From NCBI RefSeq assembly GCF_019801015.1, contig NZ_JAHVJZ010000001.1, positions 62,001-126,000 on the forward strand: a stretch of DNA of 64,000 nucleotides. Direction: 5' to 3'. The DNA is from Marinobacter nauticus (GTDB lineage Bacteria; Pseudomonadota; Gammaproteobacteria; Enterobacterales; Shewanellaceae). Both the position numbers and the translations under genes were made by a program. Shown here one piece after another: positions 7,836 to 14,602 of this stretch (its first letter is position 1; each line of letters starts with the position of its first letter). A model generated the notes under the pieces. That model was not told the origin of the DNA. It saw nothing but the letters and a program-made list of their open reading frames with translations, and searched no databases.

Positions 7836-8384
7836 ATGGAAAACCAACTTCAACGGGGCTTCGTGTTCCGCCAGGAAAACTGCGTTGGCTGTCAGGCTTG
7901 CACCATCGCCTGTCAGATCCACAACGAGCTGCCGGAAAACGTGCGCTTTCGTAAGGTGGATCGCTTCGAAGTGAAGCGCGAGGACGACGAGATCGACGTC
8001 TGGCTGACCCACTCCTGCATGCATTGCGGCAACCCGGCTTGCCTGATGGTGTGTCCGTCAGGCGCCTTCACCACCCGTTCCGATGGCCTGGTGGTGCTGG
8101 ACCGCGAGCGCTGCACCAGCTGTGGACTGTGCGTGAGCGCCTGTCCCTATGACGCCATCGCCGTGGATCCCCGCGACGGCCGGGCCGCCAAGTGCAACAT
8201 GTGCATCGAGTTGATTGATCAGGGCCAGCAACCGGCCTGCGTCACCGGCTGCACCGTGGGCTGCCTGACCACCGACAACGTCAGTCAGGTGCTGAAAAGC
8301 AATGTGCACGCCAGCAAATCCGGGGTGGGCTATCGCGACAACCTGACCAAGCCGAACATGGTGATCATCAAGGAGCGCGTCTGA
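7836..8384 (+). CDS. Four-cluster ferredoxin-type electron-transfer subunit (DmsB/FdnH-like)
   Basis: A 182-aa Fe-S protein with four cysteine groups: CVGCQACTIAC (from residue 16), CMHCGNPACLMVC, CTSCGLCVSAC, and CNMC with a distant CVTGC. This is the usual arrangement of the subunit that passes electrons between a membrane cytochrome and a molybdoenzyme. It has no signal of its own and would travel with the TAT-signal partner. AGGAGAG lies 7 bases before ATG, and the gap from the catalytic gene is 11 bases, so the two are co-transcribed. Confidence 0.93.
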   Translation: MENQLQRGFVFRQENCVGCQACTIACQIHNELPENVRFRKVDRFEVKREDDEIDVWLTHSCMHCGNPACLMVCPSGAFTTRSDGLVVLDRERCTSCGLCVSACPYDAIAVDPRDGRAAKCNMCIELIDQGQQPACVTGCTVGCLTTDNVSQVLKSNVHASKSGVGYRDNLTKPNMVIIKERV

Positions 8385-8974
8385 TGTCTCTGCCATTCGG
8401 GGCGCAGGCCGCCCACTACCAGGCGTTTAAAGGCATGGTGTTTCAGCCGGGACTGGCGGACAACCTGGACGCACTGATTCGGGTGCTGGAGCAGGGTGAT
8501 CAGTACCCCGAATTGCTGGCAGAGGCCAGAAAGATGCGGGCGATGCCGGAGCGACTTGAGTTCGATTTTAACCGGATGTGCATCGGGCCTTACCGCCTGA
8601 CCGTACCGCCTTATGAATCGGTCTACCGCAGCGGCAAATCGGTGCTCAACAGCCACCATACCGTCAACGTGCACGCGTTTTATCAACAGCTGGGGCTGAC
8701 CATCGAGCCGCGCTTTAACGAGCCGGCGGATTACATCGGCAACGAGCTGGAGTTTCTCTACTGCGTGTCGGCACTGACGTCGGAGCATCGCCATGCCGGC
8801 AACGCCGATGTGGCCGGGGAACTGGAGGCGTTGGCCCAACAGTTTCTTACCGAGCACCTCGGTGCCTGGTGTGGTGACTTCACCGACAAGCTGATGGAGC
8901 ACGCCCGCGAGCCTTTCTGGCGCCATTACGGCGCTGCGCTTAATCACTACGTTCAGTCACAGATGATCCATTGA
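8384..8974 (+). CDS. TorD/DmsD-family molybdoenzyme maturation chaperone
   Basis: A 196-aa all-helical protein with the family signature EPADYIGNELEFLYCV (TorD proteins have E-x2-DH(I/L)-G-x-E-x2-F). TorD-type chaperones bind the twin-arginine leader of the catalytic subunit and hold it for cofactor loading. Its start overlaps the ferredoxin stop by one base (TGATG), indicating translational coupling and supporting that it serves the adjacent enzyme. Confidence 0.9.
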   Translation: MSLPFGAQAAHYQAFKGMVFQPGLADNLDALIRVLEQGDQYPELLAEARKMRAMPERLEFDFNRMCIGPYRLTVPPYESVYRSGKSVLNSHHTVNVHAFYQQLGLTIEPRFNEPADYIGNELEFLYCVSALTSEHRHAGNADVAGELEALAQQFLTEHLGAWCGDFTDKLMEHAREPFWRHYGAALNHYVQSQMIH

Positions 8975-9024
8975 GTGTCGGGGGCCGTGCCCCCGCCCGA
9001 TGAACGTTCATAAAAGGACGAGTT

Positions 9025-9996
9025 ATGAAAAACCGTTTTTGGATTGCCCCGGCGCTGCTGCTGGCCGGGATCGCTTTCGGGGCTGTTGCCCAGCAAGCGG
9101 AAACCCCCACGCCCCAGCTGTGGAGCCCGGTCACCCATGAGGTGGTTGAAGCCGACATCCCGGAGATCCGGGGCATTGCCGCTGACCACACGTTGCCGGC
9201 GTCCTCCTGGACCGTAAACCAGGCCGATCTGGGTTCACTGGATACGCTGGGTAACGCTCAGTTCAATGCCGACCTGCTGCTGTTCGGCGTGTTTGGTGTG
9301 GCCCTGCTGTTTGCCCTGTTTGTGATGGTGAACGGCAAAGCCCGTCTGACCCACGGCTTCTCCGGAAAAATGGTGCCGCGCTGGTCCAGGACCGACGTGG
9401 CGGTGCACTGGTTGGGTGGCATCGCCTGCATCGGCCTGATTCTCACCGGCCTGGTGATGGCCGCAGGACGCTTCTACCTGGACCCGATGATGATGGAGAG
9501 TCGCTGGCAGGGACTGATCAGTGCCATGGTGGCCTGGCATAACTTCCTGGCTTTCCCCTTTATCGTCGGTGCCCTGGTGATGATGGTGAAATGGGCGCCG
9601 AAGCAGATGCCGGAAGCGTGTGATCTGGCCTGGTTCAAGTCCTGTGGTGGCTACCTGAACTTCGGTTCATTCAAAGGCCAGCATCCGGACGCGGGCTTTG
9701 CCAATGCCGGTGAGAAGCTGTGGTTCTGGTGTTTCACTCTGTTTGGCCTGATCCTGATTGGCACCGGCCTGGTGCTGATGTTCCCGTCGCTGGTGGACAG
9801 CAAAGGCGCGGCCAATCTGGCACTGGTGCTTCACCTGCTGGGCGCCCTGATCGTTGGGGCGTTCTCGGTGGTGCACATCTTTATGGCGACCATCATGTCC
9901 GAGGGCGGCATGGAGTGCATGGTTTCCGGCCAGTGCGATGAGAACTGGGCCAAGCAACACCACAACCTGTGGTACGACAGTCTGCGCCGCTCCTGA
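9025..9996 (+). CDS. Formate dehydrogenase gamma-type cytochrome b (FdnI-like membrane anchor)
   Basis: The 323-aa protein has a signal-like N-terminus (to about residue 22), a periplasmic stretch, and then four or five hydrophobic helices. Candidate heme ligands are the histidines in VAVHWLGG, VAWHNFLAF, LVLHLLG and SVVHIFMA. FdnI-like proteins bind two b hemes and exchange electrons with the quinone pool. Here the partner is a DMSO-reductase-type subunit of 734 residues, not the ~1000-residue FdnG, so the complex is a hybrid layout. AAAAGGACGAG precedes the ATG. A strong terminator ends the operon. Confidence 0.9.
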   Translation: MKNRFWIAPALLLAGIAFGAVAQQAETPTPQLWSPVTHEVVEADIPEIRGIAADHTLPASSWTVNQADLGSLDTLGNAQFNADLLLFGVFGVALLFALFVMVNGKARLTHGFSGKMVPRWSRTDVAVHWLGGIACIGLILTGLVMAAGRFYLDPMMMESRWQGLISAMVAWHNFLAFPFIVGALVMMVKWAPKQMPEACDLAWFKSCGGYLNFGSFKGQHPDAGFANAGEKLWFWCFTLFGLILIGTGLVLMFPSLVDSKGAANLALVLHLLGALIVGAFSVVHIFMATIMSEGGMECMVSGQCDENWAKQHHNLWYDSLRRS

Positions 9997-10013
9997 GTCT
10001 CCCAGGATGGGCA

Positions 10014-10038
10014 AACCCCGCTTCGGCGGGGTTTTTTT
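10014..10038 (+). terminator. Intrinsic terminator of the molybdoenzyme operon
   Basis: An 8-bp stem AACCCCGC/GCGGGGTT with a TTCG tetraloop and seven T, 18 bases after the cytochrome b stop. Confidence 0.93.
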
Positions 10039-10132
10039 GTTCCGATTTTTGCCAGTCACAGGGGAATTCTTGAAGGTGCAGGCAGTTTTGCGTATTCAGC
10101 CGGGCCAACCCCGATCGGATTTGGCACAGTGG

Positions 10133-10151
10133 CGGCATCATTATGATGCCG
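10133..10151. promoter_or_regulatory. 19-bp perfect palindrome, candidate operator
   Basis: CGGCATCAT-T-ATGATGCCG is symmetric around one base and ends 37 bases before the ATG of the monooxygenase-domain gene. Size and position fit a dimeric repressor site; a short RNA hairpin is the alternative, but only one unpaired base would remain in the loop. Confidence 0.5.
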
Positions 10152-10188
10152 GGCCGAATGGCGCCGGTGATGGCAAAGGAACAGGAAT

Positions 10189-10533
10189 ATGTTGGCTGTA
10201 ATTTTTGAAGTGACGCCCACGGAGGCCGGGAAATCCGCGTACCTGGCGCGGGCGGCAGAGTTAAAAGCGCGTCTGGCTCAATACGACGGATGCTTGTCCA
10301 TTGAACGGTTTCAGAGCCTGGCAGACGACCGCAAGCTGTTGAGTCTCTCTTTCTGGCGGGATGAAACGGCGTTGTCAGCGTGGCGCAACGATTTGGACCA
10401 TTGTCTGGCGCAGCAACAGGGCAAGGAGAAGTGGTTTGACTCCTATCGGATCCGGGTCGCTCAGGTGCAGCGGGATTACACTCAACAGGCGCGGGAGCAG
10501 GCCCCAGAAGACGCTCGCGTGCGACTTGGCTAA
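10189..10533 (+). CDS. Antibiotic-biosynthesis-monooxygenase (ABM) domain protein
   Basis: A 114-aa single-domain protein with the ferredoxin-like ABM pattern: an N-terminal strand MLAVIFEVTP, helix, YDGCLSIERFQSLADDR and LLSLSFWRDETALSAWRND. Small ABM proteins act on quinones or heme, or are of unknown role; the substrate cannot be read here. AGGAACAGGA lies before the ATG. It overlaps the convergent acetyltransferase gene by 4 bases. The palindrome at 10133-10151 may control it. Confidence 0.85.
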   Translation: MLAVIFEVTPTEAGKSAYLARAAELKARLAQYDGCLSIERFQSLADDRKLLSLSFWRDETALSAWRNDLDHCLAQQQGKEKWFDSYRIRVAQVQRDYTQQAREQAPEDARVRLG

Positions 10534-11066
10534 GCCGGGGACGCCGGCGAATGGAAATGCCGCTCGAAGAAGCGGACCCCAGCGGGGCCGTCAGCCAGCG
10601 CGACTTCAGTGAACCCGTTTTTCTCCAGCACCCGCGCGGACGCAGGGTGCGTTTCCAACACACCGGCACGTAAACAGGCCACCTGTTGATGCGTGTCGCA
10701 CCAGTCCACCAGAGACCCCACCAACTCCGTCGCAAAGCCCTGGCGCCAGTACGGTTCGCCCAGCAAATAGCCGATATGCCAACTGGGGCCGATCTCCACC
10801 GTCACGCCGGGGTTGATCAGCAGAAACCCCACCAGACTGTGATCGGCGCGCAGCCGAACCGTTAACGGCCAGGCTTCTTCCAGACGATCTTCCAACCATT
10901 GGGCGGCGCTGCTTTCATCGGTGACGGCCGGCCAGTGGCCGGGGAGGGTGCGTTGCACTTCAGGCGTAAAAAGCGCCAGCGTCTGAATGACCAACTCCGG
11001 GTCAATCGTGGCGGTGGCGGACATTGGGCGGGCGTAAAGCCGCTCGGACAACAGGTGAGGACGCAT
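10530..11066 (-). CDS. GNAT-family N-acetyltransferase
   Basis: A 178-aa RimJ/RimL-type GNAT protein: MRPHLLSERLYAR at the N-terminus, the acetyl-CoA segment LGEPYWRQGFATELVGSLVDW (within it the WRQGFATE P-loop-like motif) and the C-terminal ASARVLEKNGFTEV. Members acetylate N-termini, amino acids or small amines; the target is unknown. AAGGA lies about 9 bases before the ATG on the minus strand. Confidence 0.88.
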   Translation of the reverse strand: MRPHLLSERLYARPMSATATIDPELVIQTLALFTPEVQRTLPGHWPAVTDESSAAQWLEDRLEEAWPLTVRLRADHSLVGFLLINPGVTVEIGPSWHIGYLLGEPYWRQGFATELVGSLVDWCDTHQQVACLRAGVLETHPASARVLEKNGFTEVALADGPAGVRFFERHFHSPASPA

Positions 11067-11128
11067 AACCGATCCTTCTTAAGCGGACTGTCCCTCATTG
11101 TGAACCGGTTGAGCGCCAGCGCAAGGTT

Positions 11129-11416
11129 TCAGCCCTGATATCGATGAAGAGCTTTAAGCAAAGCGGGGAGGCGGGTCAGTCGGTTGATCTTTCCCCGCCA
11201 GCTGCCGTCAGAAATCGCGGCCTGACGATTGTCGCCATATTCGATGTGCAGCCACCCCCGGCTGTCCAGCGATAAGCGGCGAATGGCGCCAAAGTTGACG
11301 ACCTTCTCCTTGCCATAAAACACGATGCCATCCTGGCTGACCAGCAGGCTGCCCCATTGCGGCACGGATTGCCCGTGAGACGGGCGAAACACCATCTGTT
11401 CGTACAGTGCAGTCAT
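11129..11416 (-). CDS. Conserved-looking small protein, function unknown
   Basis: A 95-aa soluble protein with beta-strand-rich sequence (GSLLVSQDGIVFYGKEKVVNFGAIRRLSL) followed by a basic C-terminal helix. (That strand region spans residues 23-51.) The pattern resembles a PH-like or YcxB-like fold but I cannot assign a family. GGGAATGA lies just before the ATG, and codon use matches the neighbours, so it is probably real. Confidence 0.6.
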   Translation of the reverse strand: MTALYEQMVFRPSHGQSVPQWGSLLVSQDGIVFYGKEKVVNFGAIRRLSLDSRGWLHIEYGDNRQAAISDGSWRGKINRLTRLPALLKALHRYQG

Positions 11417-11521
11417 TGATTCATTCCCTGAATTTCATGCGTTGAGCGGGATCCATTCCAGTTTGCCGCGTCAGTTTACTGCCTGGGCCGTTCTGGTATT
11501 GCTCAATGGAGTGCATCGATC

Positions 11522-11544
11522 AAAAAACCGGCCAGGGGCCGGTT
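11522..11544 (-). terminator. Intrinsic terminator of the TetR gene
   Basis: Read on the minus strand: 8-bp stem AACCGGCC/GGCCGGTT, 3-base loop, then six T. It lies 20 bases after the stop codon. Confidence 0.88.
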
Positions 11545-11563
11545 CTTAGTGTGTTGTGTCCGC

Positions 11564-12253
11564 TCAGCAAGCGATCATCGACTGCTGCTCATACTTACCG
11601 ATCGCCTTGAGCACCTTCTCATAGCGCACCTCCTGATGGCCCGGTTGCCAATCCAGCGGCTGGGTGTAGGCCAGCAGGTTGTCGTACACCTCGTTCAGGC
11701 TGCGGGATATCTGGTTGCCCAGGGTCATCACGCTTTGCGGAATGATGACGCAGCCGCGCTGATAGGGATAAAGCGACGACATGACCGACTGTAACTGCTC
11801 GGGGGTGGCTTTCAGTGCCCCACGTTGTACCGGGCCCATCCACAGCTGCGTATTCACCTGACGCAGCTGATTGGTGATCGCCATCAGCTCATCCTGGCGC
11901 TCCTGGGTGGCAAACAGGTAGATACCGGGGTTGGCAGACAGAAACGCAGTGCCGAGCCGGTTTTTCTGCTCCATAGAGATGGAAACCGGTGCCAACAGGG
12001 CGGTAATCAGCTTTTCCTGGTCATTCAGACTGGCATCGTTCTGGATGTTGATCAGCATCTCGCGGGTGGTATTGGCGTCCTGAACAAACAGGCTGACCAG
12101 GACATCCTCCTTGCCGGAAAAATGCTTGTAGAGGGTGGCGCGGGAGATTTCAGCCCGTTTGGCGATCTCGACAAACTTAAAGGAGACCATCCCCTCTTCA
12201 AGAATCAGTTCGCGGGCCACTGCCAGCAGTTGGGTTTCCCGTTGAGAGGCCAT
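11564..12253 (-). CDS. TetR-family transcriptional regulator
   Basis: A 229-aa protein with a TetR DNA-binding domain at residues 1-50: the helix-turn-helix is FVEIAKRAEISRATLYKHF followed by SGKEDVLVSLF. The rest is a helical ligand/dimer domain with no recognisable ligand motif. GGAG lies 6 bases before the ATG. The DNA-binding domain is strikingly similar to that of the TetR protein at 54322-55098 (SFKF/SFRF, IAK, TLYK, EDVLV), so the two may be related. The inverted repeat at 12323-12354 upstream is a plausible autoregulatory site. Confidence 0.92.
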   Translation of the reverse strand: MASQRETQLLAVARELILEEGMVSFKFVEIAKRAEISRATLYKHFSGKEDVLVSLFVQDANTTREMLINIQNDASLNDQEKLITALLAPVSISMEQKNRLGTAFLSANPGIYLFATQERQDELMAITNQLRQVNTQLWMGPVQRGALKATPEQLQSVMSSLYPYQRGCVIIPQSVMTLGNQISRSLNEVYDNLLAYTQPLDWQPGHQEVRYEKVLKAIGKYEQQSMIAC

Positions 12254-12322
12254 AGTTTCTCCAAAATCCGGTTCAGGCTGTACATCTGTATCCGCGCATC
12301 TTGCCCGAGCGACTCTGGCGAT

Positions 12323-12354
12323 GCAATTTACGACCTTTACAAAGTGTAAATTGC
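12323..12354. promoter_or_regulatory. Inverted repeat upstream of the TetR gene, candidate operator
   Basis: Perfect 9-bp arms GCAATTTAC and GTAAATTGC with a 14-base spacer that contains another TTTAC. It lies 70-100 bases before the TetR start, where autoregulatory operators are often found. Confidence 0.5.
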
Positions 12355-12682
12355 CTCAGGTTGCCCTTTCTTGATTTATGGCAACCAATAAACAGGTGTA
12401 TTTTGTACTCCGATGAACTCCTCTTTGGCTTGCTGCTAACACGCCGTAAACTGCTGCGGTGTGCTTCGCCAAAGAGACGGATACTTAGTGGCAACACCCG
12501 GGTAAAGCCTGCATTTAACCGCGTCTTCGCTCGCGGTTCGATCCAATGTGAACGGAATGGAGTTGGGCGCGTTACTGAGCACCTGTAATCTCTCTATGGG
12601 CCTGAGGGTTGTTTGGTTCATCGATAGGTGGAGCTGGCCGCGCTGTTGGACCTGTTGCTGAAAGGCACTCCGACCATCTGAG
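12355..12682. other. Intergenic stretch without a supported gene
   Basis: Between the TetR regulatory region and the response-regulator stop there is no convincing gene. Short frames here have no ribosome-binding site and no recognisable motif. A tRNA D-arm-like string just after the response-regulator stop (minus strand) has no matching acceptor or T arm. Confidence 0.5.
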
Positions 12683-13228
12683 CTAACTGCCGTGCTCCTC
12701 CACCAGCGGCTTCTTCTGGAGTTTTCTCTGCAGCGTCCGTCGGTGCATTCCCAGCGCTCTGGCGGTGGCAGAGACGTTGCCGTCGTGCTGGCGCAGCGCC
12801 TGTTGGATGTGCTCCCACTCCAGCCGCCTCGGGTTGATGGGCGTATCGTCCGGACACGCGCTCAGGGCCACCGGCGCGTTTTCCAGTGCGCTGAGCAGGG
12901 TGGCGGTGTCCACCGGTTTGGCCAGGTAGTGGTTGGCGCCCAATCGCATGGCGTCCACGGCAGTGGAGACGCTGGCGTAGCCGGTCAACAGCACCAGTTG
13001 GGCGTGGGGCAGTGAGGCCCGCAACGGGGCAATCAGGGCCAGTCCGTTGTCTTCGCCCAGGTTCATGTCCAGCACCAGATGGGTCGGGCGCCACTGGCGG
13101 GCCCGAAGCAGGGCATCGGTCTTATTGTCGACCCACAGTGTGTCATAGCCGTGGCGATCCAACCGCCGGGCCAGTACCGGACCGAGCTGGGCATCGTCCT
13201 CGATGATCAGCACCCGTTTGTCACTCAT
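12683..13228 (-). CDS. regA: RegA/PrrA-type redox response regulator with Fis-like HTH
   Basis: A 181-aa protein with a receiver domain (acidic EDD at 10-12, phospho-acceptor Asp in LVLDMNLGEDNG, Thr in LLTGYAS, Lys in YLAKPVD) and a short C-terminal Fis-type helix-turn-helix GNVSATARALGMHRRTLQRK. This length and C-terminal signature are those of RegA/PrrA/ActR/RoxR, which activate respiratory and redox genes. It follows the sensor gene with a 4-base overlap (ATGA), so the pair is translationally coupled. Target genes are not shown by the sequence. Confidence 0.88.
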   Translation of the reverse strand: MSDKRVLIIEDDAQLGPVLARRLDRHGYDTLWVDNKTDALLRARQWRPTHLVLDMNLGEDNGLALIAPLRASLPHAQLVLLTGYASVSTAVDAMRLGANHYLAKPVDTATLLSALENAPVALSACPDDTPINPRRLEWEHIQQALRQHDGNVSATARALGMHRRTLQRKLQKKPLVEEHGS

Positions 13229-14439
13229 GCACGCACCTCTGGCAGCCAGACTCGCGCTTCCGCGCCACCATCGGCATGGTTGCTGAGTCGCAGCGAGCCA
13301 CCCAGTCGCTCAAAGGTCGCGTGGCTGAGCAACAGGCCCACGCCGAGTGAACAACTCTGTACCCGTTCCCGTCCCAGCTTGTCCTGGATCGGGCCCAGTC
13401 CGGGCCCCCAATCCCTCAGGATCAAGGTGATGCCATCCGCCTCCCGCGCCACTTCCAGCGCCAGGCGTTCGCTGCCCTGTCGCAGGCTGGCCTGTGCGCC
13501 GTTATACGCCAGGGAAAGCAGGGCGGGCTGCAGTGCCGGGTCGCCACTGAGCAGAAGCGGGGAGGATTGCATCTCCAGGTCCAGTTCAACCTGGGGCAAC
13601 AGCAGCTTTAACTGGGATTTTACGCCTTGCAGCAGTTGCTCCAGAGGCTGAGGCTCGGGTGTGTCATTACGCAGCCGCTCGCTGGTCTGACGCAGACCAT
13701 TTAGGCTTTGCTGGCACAGTTGCAGAGGGCCGTTCATCTGAGGCAAATACGGGCTGTCCGGATGGTGCTCAAGCGCCTCTTCATGCAGCAGAGTCAGGGT
13801 AGAGAGCGGGGTGGCCAGCTGATGGGCCAGCTGCGCCGACGCCGTGCCCAGTGCCAGCAGATGTTCCTGCCGTAATTGCGCTTCGCGCAGGCGAGCCAGC
13901 TCCTGCTCCTGTTCACGGCGGCGATGCGCCATGACCGCGACAACGCTGAGTAATACTGCACAACTGAGCAGGAAGTTGAGCCACATGCCCAGGTAGTGCG
14001 CCGCCATCTGAGCCCCGTGCATATGCGCGTCGTGGGGCATGGTCAGCATCATCAGGCTGTAGGCAAGGCAGGTCAGTGCGGCTATCACTAACGCCTGCCG
14101 CAAAGGCAGCAGGACGGCGGCGATGGCTACGGGCATCAGCAGCAGAGTGACAAAGGCGTTGGTGGCCCCGCCGGAGAAGTGGAGCCAGGCGCCCCAGAAC
14201 AGGGTATCGAGCAGCAACTGACTGAACAGCGGCAAGTGCCGCTGGCCCCAGGGCAATGTGGTCAGCCCGAGAAAAGCCGCTTCCAGCGCCATAATGGCGA
14301 TCAGGGGAGGCAGTTCGAGGGTCAGCCCCAGCAGGGGGCCGGTGCCGGCCACGAGTCCGGCTTTCAGCAACAGGCCCAGGGCACGCAGCCACCAGAGCGT
14401 CCGGTGAGGGCGGTAGGCGATCATCCTTGTCACATCCAT
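13225..14439 (-). CDS. regB: RegB/PrrB-type membrane sensor histidine kinase
   Basis: About 404 aa with six hydrophobic helices in the first ~200 residues, then dimerisation and ATPase domains ending in GLGVGLLLSHATFERLGG-type G boxes (seen as SLGVGLLLSHATFERLGG). The loop FSGGATNAF matches the quinone-sensing GGxxNPF heptad of RegB except Pro is Ala. The H box reads AHQLATPLSTL; the Glu that normally follows the His is Gln. I prefer the start MDVTRM at 14439 (or MIAYR at 14424); the frame extends to 14544, but that part overlaps the divergent promoter region and reads as non-coding. Confidence 0.82.
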   Translation of the reverse strand: MDVTRMIAYRPHRTLWWLRALGLLLKAGLVAGTGPLLGLTLELPPLIAIMALEAAFLGLTTLPWGQRHLPLFSQLLLDTLFWGAWLHFSGGATNAFVTLLLMPVAIAAVLLPLRQALVIAALTCLAYSLMMLTMPHDAHMHGAQMAAHYLGMWLNFLLSCAVLLSVVAVMAHRRREQEQELARLREAQLRQEHLLALGTASAQLAHQLATPLSTLTLLHEEALEHHPDSPYLPQMNGPLQLCQQSLNGLRQTSERLRNDTPEPQPLEQLLQGVKSQLKLLLPQVELDLEMQSSPLLLSGDPALQPALLSLAYNGAQASLRQGSERLALEVAREADGITLILRDWGPGLGPIQDKLGRERVQSCSLGVGLLLSHATFERLGGSLRLSNHADGGAEARVWLPEVRA

Positions 14440-14602
14440 ATCAAGTCGATTGCGGGCCACATTACCAGAGAGAGACGCGTAAAAATGCCAACTGACCGGC
14501 AACTTGCATGAGAAACGGCTGCCCGGTCTGCACCATTTTCCCATTGCGATGACCGGCCAGCTTGGTTACGTTGCGGTTACGTTACTGTCATGGAGTTGGA
14601 CT

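Noticed and set aside
12301-12588. 95-codon plus-strand frame between TetR and the response regulator
   Set aside because: No ribosome-binding site, no recognisable motif and it covers the likely TetR operator.
12640-12685. tRNA-like D-arm string (GTTAGCTCAGATGGTCGG on the minus strand)
   Set aside because: No anticodon arm, T arm or acceptor stem of matching sequence follows; it lies directly after the response-regulator stop and looks like chance.
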